Below the pieces are notes generated by a model. That model worked only from the letters and a program-made list of their open reading frames with translations, was not told the DNA's origin and made no database searches. Positions 53,399 through 62,514 of a DNA stretch of 64,000 nt are shown piece by piece. Every line of letters begins with the position of its first letter. Within the stretch, counting starts at the first letter, position 1. The DNA comes from Acidobacteriota bacterium (GTDB taxonomy: Bacteria; Acidobacteriota; Terriglobia; Terriglobales; Acidobacteriaceae), in assembly GCA_018268855.1 (NCBI GenBank), contig JAFDVR010000007.1, forward strand, positions 1 through 64,000. Direction: 5' to 3'. Made by a program: the position numbers and the translations under genes.

Positions 53399-55858
53399 TT
53401 ACGGCAACGCGAAGGCTACATACGCAGCGCCCTGAGGACCCTTGCGATTTCTTTGTCCGCTGGTTGCGATAACCACGTACTGTTTGCCATCGACGGAGTA
53501 TGTTGCAGGTGTTGCTACACCGGCGTACGGCAACTCAGCCGACCACAGAACCTTTCCGGTTTGCGCGTCGAAGGCGCGGATTCTTTTGTCGTAGACTGTT
53601 GCGCCGATGAAAACCAGCCCGCCTGCGGTCACAATCGGACCGCCATAATTTTCCGTTCCGGTAGGAGCTTCCCCACGTGCGGCGAGCTGCGGATATTCGC
53701 CGAGCGGAACACGCCATAGATATTTACCCGTATTCAGATCGATGGCACTCAGAGTTCCCCACGGAGGTGCAACTGCAGGAAAGCCATCGGGCGCTGTGAA
53801 GCGGTGATATCCGGAGAACCGGAAGGGCGCGTCGCCTGCATTAGCCGTGCCTTCCAACTCTTTCTTGTCGCTGTCATTACGAGTATCTGCCGAAGGATTT
53901 GGCGGGAAAGATGGAAGCGCGGGGCCGAGAAATCGAAGAAGTTGTGCGCGGTCCTCTGCGGGGAGACGTGGAAATGCAGGCATACGGCCTTTGCCGTGCA
54001 TGATGATGTCGAGAATCTGACGATCAGATAAACGACTATGCACTCCCAGCAATGCGGGATAATTGGACGGTTCTCCTTCGCGATGGACGCCATGGCAGAT
54101 CGCACAGTTTTGCGCATACACCTTCGCACCTGGTTCATGCGCTGGACCGGAAGAGGCACGCTGGGGGCTGTGCCCGGGCAGTCCTGCGCCCGTGCGAAGC
54201 GTCGTCAACAGGTCGGCCATCTCACGGCCAGTAATATCCGGGAAGGCGGGCATGCGGCCTTTGCCGCTGTGGATCGTATCCGCAATCTGCGTATCGGTGA
54301 GCCGCTTTTCAATTCCAACCAAAGAGGGAAAGGTAGGCGGACTTCCACGGCGATCGTCACCGTGACATAGCGAACACTGCTTGAGATAGGTTGCCGCGCC
54401 AGGACTAAGTCCGCGTTGCGTGTGTACAAGACCTCCTGTCCACACAACATCATTCGCATTAATGTAGAGAATGCCGTTTGGACTAACCGCAGAGCCGCCC
54501 CATTCCGCCCCACCATCGAAACCTGGAAAGACAATCGTTTGCTGATTTACCCGGAACGGCACAAACAATCCGCCACCGTTCAGCTTTTTAAACTCTGCTT
54601 CTGCCCAGTCGTGTGCTTCTTTAGAACGCGTAGTCAGAAGATCTTTCGTGAGTTTCTGTCGCGCGAACGGAACAGGCAGCGCAACTGTAGGTTGCGTTGG
54701 CGAAGCGACTTCACCAGGGACATCCGAAGGTGGAAACGGAGTTTCAGTAATCGGAAACAGCGGTCGTCCGTTGGTTCGATCAAAGACGAACAAAAAGCCG
54801 TGCTTGGTCGGTTGCGCCACCGCGTCGATCGCCTTCCCATTCTGGCGAACTCGAAGCAGGGTTGGCGGTGATGGAAAATCACGGTCCCAAATATCGTGAT
54901 GAACGCCTTGAAACGACCAGATACGCTTACCTGTCGTGGCGTCGAGGGCCAGCAAGGTATTGGCGTAAAGGTCGTTGCCTACTCTATCGGCCCCATACAT
55001 ATCTGTTACCGCAGATCCAGTCGGCACATAGACGATGCCTCGCTTTTCATCCAGCGCCATGCCGCACCAGTTGTTCGCGCCGCCGGCGTCCTTATCTGCA
55101 TTCACAGACCATGTGTCGTATCCCTCTTCGCCCGGGCGTGGAATGGTATGAAATGTCCAGCGCAGCTTGCCAGTACGGACATCGTAGGCACGAATATCAC
55201 CTTTGGGCGCGGGCTTGAACTCGGATGTACGAAAGCCGAGAATGAGCAGATCTTTATAGACAACGCCGGGTGTGGTTAGTGCTACGTTGTTGCGCTTGTA
55301 CTCCGTATTAAGATCCTTGCGCAGATCGATGCGTCCGCCTTCGCCGAAACTGGTGATTGGCTTGCCTGTATCCGGATCAAGCGCATACGCATAATTCATC
55401 GCATACGCAAAGAGGCGCTTCTCTTTCCCCTGCTGCCAGAAGGTAAAACCGCGGCTTGGCTGATGACCTGTGAGAGCAGGAGTAAATGTCCACAGCTCCT
55501 TGCCGTTCGTCGCATCCAGAGCAACCACCTTCAGTGAAGTCGTATAGGCGAAGAGCATTCTTCCAATTACGAGCGGGTTGGTCTCAAGCCCTCCAGAAGA
55601 TCCTGCGTCATAGTGCCACGCCAGCTTTAGTTGCTGCACATTGGTCCGGTTGATCTGCGCGAGTGGAGAACTGTGCGTGTTGGCCTGGTCGGCGTTATAG
55701 GATGTCCAACCAACAGATCGTACAGAGGCATGGTGCACTCCGGAGAGTGAGTGCACTCCGCGGCTGAAACACACGGCCGCTGCCGCACATCCTGCCAGCA
55801 GCACGTACCATCGCGTAACCTGGTTTGTGGGCCGCAGTCCCAGCGCAGATCGTTTCAT
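53399..55858 (-). CDS. PQQ-dependent dehydrogenase with two tandem cytochrome c domains
   Basis: An 819-residue exported quinohemoprotein; ATG 55858 follows GGAG and overlaps the oxidase stop. A membrane anchor or signal (about residues 16-36) is followed by the PQQ beta-propeller (HYDAGSSGGLETNP, WTFTPALTG, NWCGMALDEKRGIVYVPTGS). The propeller is interrupted at about residues 480-640 by two similar c-type domains, CSLCH near 494 and CAICH near 586, each with a KGRMPAFP Met ligand. The propeller then resumes (WGTLSAIDLNTGKYLWRVP). It resembles glucose-type membrane dehydrogenases; the exact substrate is unknown. Confidence 0.9.
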   Translation of the reverse strand: MKRSALGLRPTNQVTRWYVLLAGCAAAAVCFSRGVHSLSGVHHASVRSVGWTSYNADQANTHSSPLAQINRTNVQQLKLAWHYDAGSSGGLETNPLVIGRMLFAYTTSLKVVALDATNGKELWTFTPALTGHQPSRGFTFWQQGKEKRLFAYAMNYAYALDPDTGKPITSFGEGGRIDLRKDLNTEYKRNNVALTTPGVVYKDLLILGFRTSEFKPAPKGDIRAYDVRTGKLRWTFHTIPRPGEEGYDTWSVNADKDAGGANNWCGMALDEKRGIVYVPTGSAVTDMYGADRVGNDLYANTLLALDATTGKRIWSFQGVHHDIWDRDFPSPPTLLRVRQNGKAIDAVAQPTKHGFLFVFDRTNGRPLFPITETPFPPSDVPGEVASPTQPTVALPVPFARQKLTKDLLTTRSKEAHDWAEAEFKKLNGGGLFVPFRVNQQTIVFPGFDGGAEWGGSAVSPNGILYINANDVVWTGGLVHTQRGLSPGAATYLKQCSLCHGDDRRGSPPTFPSLVGIEKRLTDTQIADTIHSGKGRMPAFPDITGREMADLLTTLRTGAGLPGHSPQRASSGPAHEPGAKVYAQNCAICHGVHREGEPSNYPALLGVHSRLSDRQILDIIMHGKGRMPAFPRLPAEDRAQLLRFLGPALPSFPPNPSADTRNDSDKKELEGTANAGDAPFRFSGYHRFTAPDGFPAVAPPWGTLSAIDLNTGKYLWRVPLGEYPQLAARGEAPTGTENYGGPIVTAGGLVFIGATVYDKRIRAFDAQTGKVLWSAELPYAGVATPATYSVDGKQYVVIATSGQRNRKGPQGAAYVAFALP

Positions 55859-57243
55859 GCTTTCTTCTCCGTGTAGCGGAGCAGTTGCATGAATCCGTAG
55901 TCCATATGCAGTTGCTGATGACAATGAAAGAGCGTATCGCCAGGATTGTCGGCGATGAAATCCACCTCGACGGTCTGCAAGGGCATGACCAGAACAGTGT
56001 CCTTATAGAGGCCGCTGAGCGTGCGATCGCCGATGCGGGTCACCTCAAACGTATGGCGATGGAGATGCATAGGATGCTGATCGCCGCTGGCGTTTACAAA
56101 GCGGAGCCGGTACCGTTTGCCTTGTTCGATCATCATTGGTTTGATCTGTGGCCACGCCTTGCCATTGATCGTCCACGTATCGAACTTCGATCCATTGAGC
56201 ACGCCTGCATCGCGGAAGATCATTTCCCGCACTTCGTCCGGCTGCGGAGCCTTTGCTTTGCTGGCAAAGAGCGTGTAGTCCCACTCCGTTGGCGCTGGAT
56301 CGCTCCATACCGGCGCTCCACGTTTGCCGGCATATTCAACGAAGACGCCCAGCCCCATTTTCCGCTCGGCTTCCAGCGTGGAACCCAATATCCAGCAGCC
56401 CGGATTATTCATCTCCACAATCGCGTCGATGCGTTCAGCTACGCCGAGCGAAAGCACTTCAACCGATGCAGGATTTTTGACCGGATTGCCATCCATCGCA
56501 ATTACACGAAAACGATGGCCGGGAAGTGCAAGCACCGTATTCTCCGTTGCGCTGGCATTCAGCAGACGAAAAAGAACACGCTCGCCCTCACGCACACGGA
56601 GCGGTTCTCCAAACCCAAGCATGTGGGCATTGATCGTCGCATACTTGTATCCCACATCCGAACCGGTGGTCTGCGGAACATTTTGTGAATGCGTTCGCAG
56701 ATGGTCAATCATGGGCACGAATGACGGTTCCCAATGGTGCACAGCAAGATTGATCTCCTGGTCATAACGCGCGGGGTCAGAAGGCGGATCGACGAGAAGG
56801 AAACCGAATTGTCCACTGTAAGTGCTGGCCCCCAAATCGTCCATCGCCATGGCGTGCGAGTGATACCAGCGTGTTCCAGCGGGCGACGGCTTGAGATGGT
56901 ACGTAAGCTTTCCGCCTGGGGGGATAACAGGAGAACCCTCTTCCACCGCCCCGTCGTTCAGCGCATCGGTAGACAGACCATGCCAATGAACAAGATCGGC
57001 CCGTTTGCTTTCATTGGAAACTTCGATCGCGACCGGACGCCCCTGCTTCAGCCGAAGCAGCGGACCGGGAACTATCCCGTTATATGTGGTGGTGCGCACG
57101 TGGATACCGGGTCCAATTTCCAGTGAGGCGTCCTGAATGCGGAGCCGGAAGTCGGGCTTCAAAGCAGCGAGGGCTCCGCGTTCCACAAACCACGAGGCGC
57201 AAGCCAATCCACCCGCATTCTTTAAAAATGCCCTGCGATCCAA
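55855..57243 (-). CDS. Tat-exported multicopper oxidase
   Basis: A 462-residue laccase-like enzyme. I use the TTG at 57243 because GGAG lies seven bases before it and it gives MDRRAFLKNAGGLACA, a Tat signal; TTG 57270 is the alternative. All copper sites are present: LVHWHGLS, RWYHSHAMA, HPMHLHRH and HCHQQLHMDYGFM. In the last, the residue five after the third His is Phe, where Met or Leu is usual. It overlaps the PQQ dehydrogenase gene by ATGA. The reductant could be a phenol, copper(I) or a cytochrome. Confidence 0.92.
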   Translation of the reverse strand: MDRRAFLKNAGGLACASWFVERGALAALKPDFRLRIQDASLEIGPGIHVRTTTYNGIVPGPLLRLKQGRPVAIEVSNESKRADLVHWHGLSTDALNDGAVEEGSPVIPPGGKLTYHLKPSPAGTRWYHSHAMAMDDLGASTYSGQFGFLLVDPPSDPARYDQEINLAVHHWEPSFVPMIDHLRTHSQNVPQTTGSDVGYKYATINAHMLGFGEPLRVREGERVLFRLLNASATENTVLALPGHRFRVIAMDGNPVKNPASVEVLSLGVAERIDAIVEMNNPGCWILGSTLEAERKMGLGVFVEYAGKRGAPVWSDPAPTEWDYTLFASKAKAPQPDEVREMIFRDAGVLNGSKFDTWTINGKAWPQIKPMMIEQGKRYRLRFVNASGDQHPMHLHRHTFEVTRIGDRTLSGLYKDTVLVMPLQTVEVDFIADNPGDTLFHCHQQLHMDYGFMQLLRYTEKKA

Positions 57244-57339
57244 GAGAGGACTCCATGCATAATCAAACAAAATGACTTTATTGTGGAGATAAACTCCCTG
57301 TCAAGAGTTCATAAATGAATTTTCTATACTCTATAGGCT

Positions 57340-58611
57340 TTATATAAAGCTCACCGAGTCAGAAAATGCAGCAATGATGTCTTGTTCGTCCTGGAGAGTG
57401 AGGCCGCAAGGCACCGCCAGTAGAAGACTTCGGGAAAACAGACCATCCGCGTAAGGGCAAGTGCCATAGCAGTACTTCTGGCTGGTTCCGGCGTTCTCTA
57501 CGATTCTCCAGGGGAACAGCCTGCGGTCCACCGCTATTTGATGAGTGAGTACGGGAATATTCGAATAGATGTGAAGTCCATACTCGCTTAGCAATACATT
57601 GCCATTTCCTGAAGGGACATTAATGTTGTGCCAGCAAAGGCGCTGGTGTATTGCGCGAGCAGCATGGTCCGATGGAAGCACGGTAATAAGGAATGAACCT
57701 GTATCTCCAGCCGGATCTGCATGTCTGCGAAAGGCAAGTTGTGGGAGGCTATGTAGGGTCTGAAGGATTCTTTGTTTGCTCGTCCGCAGATGAGCAAGTG
57801 TGCCGGGCAGTTTACGCAGTTGAACCCGCAGAATCGCCGCACGAAGCTCATCCATGCGATATCCTCTTCCCCAACTCCAGGACGACTCATTGTCCAGAAG
57901 CACTCTGCCCGTCGCATCCCGCCCTAATCCAATGTCGTGGATAGCTATCAATCGCTGATGGAGAGCCTGGTCGTTTGTGACGACTGCTCCGCCTTCGCCG
58001 CAACTGATGTTCTTATTTACCTGGAAGCTGAAGGTGGCGATGTGTCCGAAAGATCCTACGCTTTGTCCATGGACAGACCCGCCCATGCATTGGGCACAAT
58101 CTTCTACCAGAAATACATTGGCTTCACGAGCCAAGGCCACAAGAGGAACAATATCTGCCGGGGCCCCGCTCATGTGAACAGCTATGATGGCTGCCGTGCG
58201 TGAACTGAGCACGCGGCGCACCGAATCTGCAGTGAGGCAGAACGATTCATCGATATCGGCCAACACTGGAATAGCTCCAAGATTGACCACAGCAGCGGCA
58301 ACGGAGATCCACAGAAAGGCAGGCACGATCACCTCCTGCCCTGGCCCGATACCCAGCGCTCCTAACGCAACATGCAAGGCCGCCGTGCCACTAGTAACGG
58401 CTACGGCATGGCGTACACCGATATAGGCCGCGAATTCCTGCTCGAACCGGCTGACTTCGCCCTGCGGATCGCAACCATAGTACCGGTAGAGAGACCGGCT
58501 CCGAAGAATGCGGAGGACAGCCTCCTCCTCCTGCGCGTCTATGCAATAAGCACCAGGATATTCGTCCGGCAACGGACCACTGCGCACGGGATGACTCATC
58601 TTGGGGTGCAT
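57340..58611 (-). CDS. DegT/DnrJ/EryC1/StrS family PLP-dependent sugar aminotransferase
   Basis: A 423-residue aminotransferase. The PLP-binding pieces are AVTSGTAALHVAL, FLVEDCAQCMGGSV and FSFQVNKNISCGEGGAVVTN, with the internal-aldimine Lys near residue 201. Such enzymes aminate keto-sugars or inosose; some act as keto-sugar dehydratases. It is the first gene of locus C, divergent from the ROK regulator. Its pairing with a Gfo/Idh enzyme recalls kanosamine and scyllo-inosamine pathways. Confidence 0.9.
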   Translation of the reverse strand: MHPKMSHPVRSGPLPDEYPGAYCIDAQEEEAVLRILRSRSLYRYYGCDPQGEVSRFEQEFAAYIGVRHAVAVTSGTAALHVALGALGIGPGQEVIVPAFLWISVAAAVVNLGAIPVLADIDESFCLTADSVRRVLSSRTAAIIAVHMSGAPADIVPLVALAREANVFLVEDCAQCMGGSVHGQSVGSFGHIATFSFQVNKNISCGEGGAVVTNDQALHQRLIAIHDIGLGRDATGRVLLDNESSWSWGRGYRMDELRAAILRVQLRKLPGTLAHLRTSKQRILQTLHSLPQLAFRRHADPAGDTGSFLITVLPSDHAARAIHQRLCWHNINVPSGNGNVLLSEYGLHIYSNIPVLTHQIAVDRRLFPWRIVENAGTSQKYCYGTCPYADGLFSRSLLLAVPCGLTLQDEQDIIAAFSDSVSFI

Positions 58612-58662
58612 GCTTTACGAATGTACCGGAGCCACACGCCTGCGGGGTAGAGCACAATTTCG

Positions 58663-58690
58663 GATATATGAAGGAGTGGCAATCCTGCAA
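58663..58690 (-). promoter_or_regulatory. Promoter of the locus C operon
   Basis: On the minus strand TTGCAG (58685-58690), 16 bases, TATATC (58663-58668), in the 112-base gap between the aminotransferase and ROK genes. On the plus strand TATACT (58709-58714) would start the ROK transcript only a few bases before its ATG. Confidence 0.5.
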
Positions 58691-58723
58691 AAATGAACAA
58701 AGCGCACGTATACTGCTGGGACG

Positions 58724-59965
58724 ATGGATGCGCCAGTGCAAAAAGTGAAGCTTGGAAAGGCGGCCCAGACTGAGCTCTCAATCCTCCGGGAGATTCAGGC
58801 TGCTCCATATACGTCGCGCGTGGAGTTGGCGCGACAGTCAGGCCTCAGTACAAGTGCAATCACCGGAATTGTGGGTTCACTCATTGCCAAAGGCGTCGTA
58901 GTGGAAGGCGCTGGGATGCCTGGCGTCGGTATTGGACGTAAGCGTATCGGACTCACGCTCCATCCCTCCCTTGGATACGTCGTAGGAGTTGACCTTGGGA
59001 CATTCAATCTCCGCATTACAGTTTCCGATCTCAATGGTATCTCCATCTCTAAGCGAGAGCTGCCAACCCAGATATGGCGGGGCCGCGATGAAGTGCTGCG
59101 CACTACCTTCGCCCTCATACACGAGACGGTCGCCGAGGCAGGCATCGACAAAAGCAAGCTGCTGGGCATTGGAATCGCGTTCTCCGGCGTTATCAACGTG
59201 CAGGAAGGTATGGTGATCTCTTATCCGAGGCCCGGACAGGTGGAATCATGGCGCAGATTCCCCTTACGTGAGATTTGCGAGCAGGAGTTCGGAATTCCTT
59301 GTCTGTTGGAAGACAGCGTACGTGCCATTGCTACAGAAGAACGCACGGTAGGCGGAGGGCGCAACTACAGCGATTTTGTCTATGTGGATGTTGGCTTCGG
59401 CATCGGGTCGGCGATCTTTATCGGCGGGAAGATCTATCGAGGATGCAACGGATCTGCAGGAGAGTTCGGGCACATGACCGTTGCTGAAAATGGCCCGCTC
59501 TGTTGCTGTGGCAATCACGGCTGCCTGGAAGCAATGGCCTCAGGAGCGACGCTCATCGACATTGTAAAGATGGCGATCACTAAGGGCGTAACCTCACGCG
59601 TACTGGAACTGGCAGGCTCCATGGATGGAATCACGCTGGAGGTCATTGCAGAAGCTGCCCGGGACAACGACAGCCTTGCTTGCCGTGCTCTGTCCGAAGT
59701 GGCGCAACACATTGGCACCGCATGCGCGGATGTAGTGAACCTGTTGAATCCGGAAGCCATCCTCTTTGGAGGCGCACTGTTCCGGGCAGCGCCGGAACTC
59801 GTGCTCGACCATATCAAACGGATGGTGCGGCATCGCGCCATGGAGAAGTCTGCCAATGATGTCCAACTGCAAATCGCACAGACAAAGGGCGATGCCGGCG
59901 CCCATGGGATCGCCAAGCTGGTGGCCGAAAGAGTCATCGATCGCGCCCTGACGAACAGGATGTAA
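58724..59965 (+). CDS. ROK-family transcriptional regulator
   Basis: A 413-residue NagC/XylR-type regulator. The winged helix-turn-helix is at about residues 12-58 (VELARQSGLSTSAITGIVGSLIAKG). The sugar-kinase-like domain follows with VVGVDLGTFNLRITVSD, the GSAGEFGHMTV segment and the zinc motif CCCGNHGCLEAMAS. It is divergent from locus C and probably controls it in response to a sugar; the same protein might act on the ROK-like site in locus B. A -10-like TATACT just before the ATG suggests a nearly leaderless mRNA. Confidence 0.92.
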   Translation: MDAPVQKVKLGKAAQTELSILREIQAAPYTSRVELARQSGLSTSAITGIVGSLIAKGVVVEGAGMPGVGIGRKRIGLTLHPSLGYVVGVDLGTFNLRITVSDLNGISISKRELPTQIWRGRDEVLRTTFALIHETVAEAGIDKSKLLGIGIAFSGVINVQEGMVISYPRPGQVESWRRFPLREICEQEFGIPCLLEDSVRAIATEERTVGGGRNYSDFVYVDVGFGIGSAIFIGGKIYRGCNGSAGEFGHMTVAENGPLCCCGNHGCLEAMASGATLIDIVKMAITKGVTSRVLELAGSMDGITLEVIAEAARDNDSLACRALSEVAQHIGTACADVVNLLNPEAILFGGALFRAAPELVLDHIKRMVRHRAMEKSANDVQLQIAQTKGDAGAHGIAKLVAERVIDRALTNRM

Positions 59966-59997
59966 GCGAGAGATCAGGGGGGGTGCGTTGTGACTAC

Positions 59998-61944
59998 TTA
60001 CCGTTGCAGCGGCTCCAGATCGATAGCAAATCCACCCGCCACACGCATCGGCAATTTGATGACCGAGGTCTTCGTCACTGTCTGCGTGCTCACCGAAAGC
60101 GCCTCATAGTTCGCCTTCGGGTCCGTGGGATCGGCATAAATGTGGGCAGTGTATTTGCCATCTCCTAAAAAGTTAAACGTCAGCGTGTAATCGAGTGGAT
60201 GATCGGCCGTCATGCCGCCGACGTACCAGTTGCGGCCGTTGCGGCGCGCGACAACGATGTCCTCGCCGACAGTGCCTTCCAGCACGCGCGTCTCGTCCCA
60301 GATGGTCGGTACTACTTTTAGAAAGTCGAGGCCGGGCTGGTTGTAGTAGTGTTCCGGGTCGTCCGTCACACACGTGAACGGCGAGTAGTAGACGACGAAC
60401 AACGCAAGCTCCTGCGCGCGGCTTCCTATCACTTCTGTGGGCAGTGTCTTCTTCCACTCCTTTGGACTGCGGTTTAAGAACCCACCAGGCGTGTAATCCA
60501 TCGGTCCCGCGATCATGCGCGTGAACGGAAGCGTCAGCCGATGCGTGGGCGAAGACAGTGTGGAGAACTGATACCACTCGTTGCCCATCACGCCTTCACG
60601 CGTAAGCAGGTTGGGCCACGTGACGCGCAGGCCGGTTGGCACATAGGCTCCGTGATAATCCACCATCAGGTGGTGCTTCGCGGCCAGTTCCACTACGTCG
60701 GTGTACCAGTTCACCATGTCCTGATCGTTGGAATCCATGAAGTCGATCTTCACGCCCGCGATGCCCCACTTCTCATACGTGGCAAACGCCGCATCCAGCT
60801 TGCCCGCATTCTTGAATCGCGTCACATCGCCGGAGTGAATCCATAGCCACTCGCGTACATGGTGATCTTTCGCAAACTGCAGCAGCATAGGCATGTCGAG
60901 TTGCGGCGCTGGCTTGGTGATGTCTGCATCGGGCGAGTTGAACTTGCCATACCATTGCCAATCGATGAGTTGATATGGAAATCCCATGTACGACGCGAAG
61001 GTGATGAAACGTTTGATGGTGTCGTTGTCCATCTTCACGTCCCCGCTCCACCAGTGGTCCCATGCTGTTTTACCCGGCTTGATCCACGAGGTGTCCTTGA
61101 TCTTCGAGGGCGGATTCAGGTTCTCGATGATGTTCGACTCGATAAACTCGCCCGGACGTTCGGACAGCATAATCACGCGCCATGGCGAAGCATGCGGAGC
61201 CACAGCACGCACCAGCCCATCGCCATCGAGCCGGGGAGAAAGGTCCACACTAAATCCCTTGCCTGTCGGATTCAAATACATGCCCGCCCAGTCCGTGAGA
61301 TCGGCTTCTGTAATAGCGGCATAGATGCCCTGCGTATGCGCGAGCAGCGGCAGCACCACATGCGCACCTAGCTTCAGTTCCGACAGGTGCGTATGCGGAA
61401 ACGGCTGTTCATACGCGTGGTGATACGACTTCGTCTCACCCGCCCACACATCCGCATCGTCGCCAAAGTTGAACGTGGTGTCCTCGTGCGTTACCACAAA
61501 GCTCTTTGCGCCCGCACGCGCAGGTACAAGATACCGGAACGCCACGCCATCGTTATACGCACGCACCACCAGCGTAAGCACGCGATGCGCTCCTGCTGTT
61601 TCGCGCAGCGTGTAGCGCGTCTCGTTGTAGTGATTGCGAATCGTAGCTGACTTGCCCCACACCGGCCGCCACGTCCTGTCCACGCGGCTCTGCACCCCGG
61701 CAGAAATCTTCACCGCACCCCAGGCCGCCTCATCCTTCATCGTCAGGCCAAGCCGCGAATCCGCAAGAACAGTGCGATCACCCAAGCGCACGGAATAGTG
61801 CGGCGCATCACCACCCTCCACCGCCATGGTGATGCGGCCATCAGGCGAACTCGTCTTAAATGAATGACTCTGCGCAGGCAGAGTCATTGCAAGGCAAATT
61901 ATTGCAACGGAAAGCGTAGAGAACGAGCGAAAGAGGGTTGGCAT
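59998..61944 (-). CDS. Secreted GH97 glycosidase, retaining alpha-galactosidase-like subgroup
   Basis: A 648-residue enzyme with a signal peptide (ending LPAQS). The N-terminal beta-super-sandwich is followed by the catalytic barrel: LIDWQWYGKF, WLWIHSGDV, then GIAGVKIDFMDSNDQ with an Asp near residue 400 at the nucleophile position that marks retaining GH97 enzymes (alpha-galactosidases); inverting SusB-type glucosidases lack it. GREGVMGNEWYQF-like TREGVMGNEWY follows. It is convergent with the ROK gene and not clearly in an operon. Confidence 0.9.
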   Translation of the reverse strand: MPTLFRSFSTLSVAIICLAMTLPAQSHSFKTSSPDGRITMAVEGGDAPHYSVRLGDRTVLADSRLGLTMKDEAAWGAVKISAGVQSRVDRTWRPVWGKSATIRNHYNETRYTLRETAGAHRVLTLVVRAYNDGVAFRYLVPARAGAKSFVVTHEDTTFNFGDDADVWAGETKSYHHAYEQPFPHTHLSELKLGAHVVLPLLAHTQGIYAAITEADLTDWAGMYLNPTGKGFSVDLSPRLDGDGLVRAVAPHASPWRVIMLSERPGEFIESNIIENLNPPSKIKDTSWIKPGKTAWDHWWSGDVKMDNDTIKRFITFASYMGFPYQLIDWQWYGKFNSPDADITKPAPQLDMPMLLQFAKDHHVREWLWIHSGDVTRFKNAGKLDAAFATYEKWGIAGVKIDFMDSNDQDMVNWYTDVVELAAKHHLMVDYHGAYVPTGLRVTWPNLLTREGVMGNEWYQFSTLSSPTHRLTLPFTRMIAGPMDYTPGGFLNRSPKEWKKTLPTEVIGSRAQELALFVVYYSPFTCVTDDPEHYYNQPGLDFLKVVPTIWDETRVLEGTVGEDIVVARRNGRNWYVGGMTADHPLDYTLTFNFLGDGKYTAHIYADPTDPKANYEALSVSTQTVTKTSVIKLPMRVAGGFAIDLEPLQR

Positions 61945-61973
61945 ACGCCCGATATTCTAACCCTCAATAGCAA

Positions 61974-62513
61974 CTATCGGATAAGGTCTGCACGAATCGC
62001 GACTTCAAAGGTCCGTTTAGAAGCAAGATCGTCTGATTTGAACACTACCGTCTTCACGCCAGGCTTTAATGAAATCAAAGCGTCCCATGTGTTTTGCGCT
62101 ATTGTCGGCTGCGAGGCTTGGCCGCCTGTGCTGCTGATCTCTGCGGTTACTTGCATCGTGAGCAAGTTTCCATCGAATCGCGCATGCTGGCAGTCGAATT
62201 TCACGCCCACATCCACGTATGTCACCGTTGCTGGGTTCGTTTGTACCGGGATTTTACTTCCTGCGCGAAGAGTGCACGCATGGAAGCTCGTGCCTGCTGT
62301 GAGGCGCGTGGTGAACTCACGAGTATTCACGGTTTTGCCGTTTTCTCCTACTTCGCGAACGTCAAACGTAACGATCATGGGAGTAAGCGTGGAAGGGCTT
62401 TCTTCCGTTGAGGTCTCTACCTTAGTTATTTTCGACCCGTGGTATGGGGAAGCATTCTGTGCTGCGAGAGAGAACGACAGGCTAAGTGCAAGCAGCGCAC
62501 AAACTCGTTTCAT
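61974..62513 (-). CDS. Secreted protein of unknown function
   Basis: A 179-residue protein from ATG 62513 (AAGGAG upstream), signal peptide ending SLAAQ. The mature part is predicted beta-rich and contains two Cys (FHACTLRAG, VKFDCQHARF) that may form a disulfide. Not recognised. It starts one base after the upstream stop, so it belongs to the ECF sigma/anti-sigma operon and could be its effector or sensor. Confidence 0.7.
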   Translation of the reverse strand: MKRVCALLALSLSFSLAAQNASPYHGSKITKVETSTEESPSTLTPMIVTFDVREVGENGKTVNTREFTTRLTAGTSFHACTLRAGSKIPVQTNPATVTYVDVGVKFDCQHARFDGNLLTMQVTAEISSTGGQASQPTIAQNTWDALISLKPGVKTVVFKSDDLASKRTFEVAIRADLIR

Positions 62514-62514
62514 A

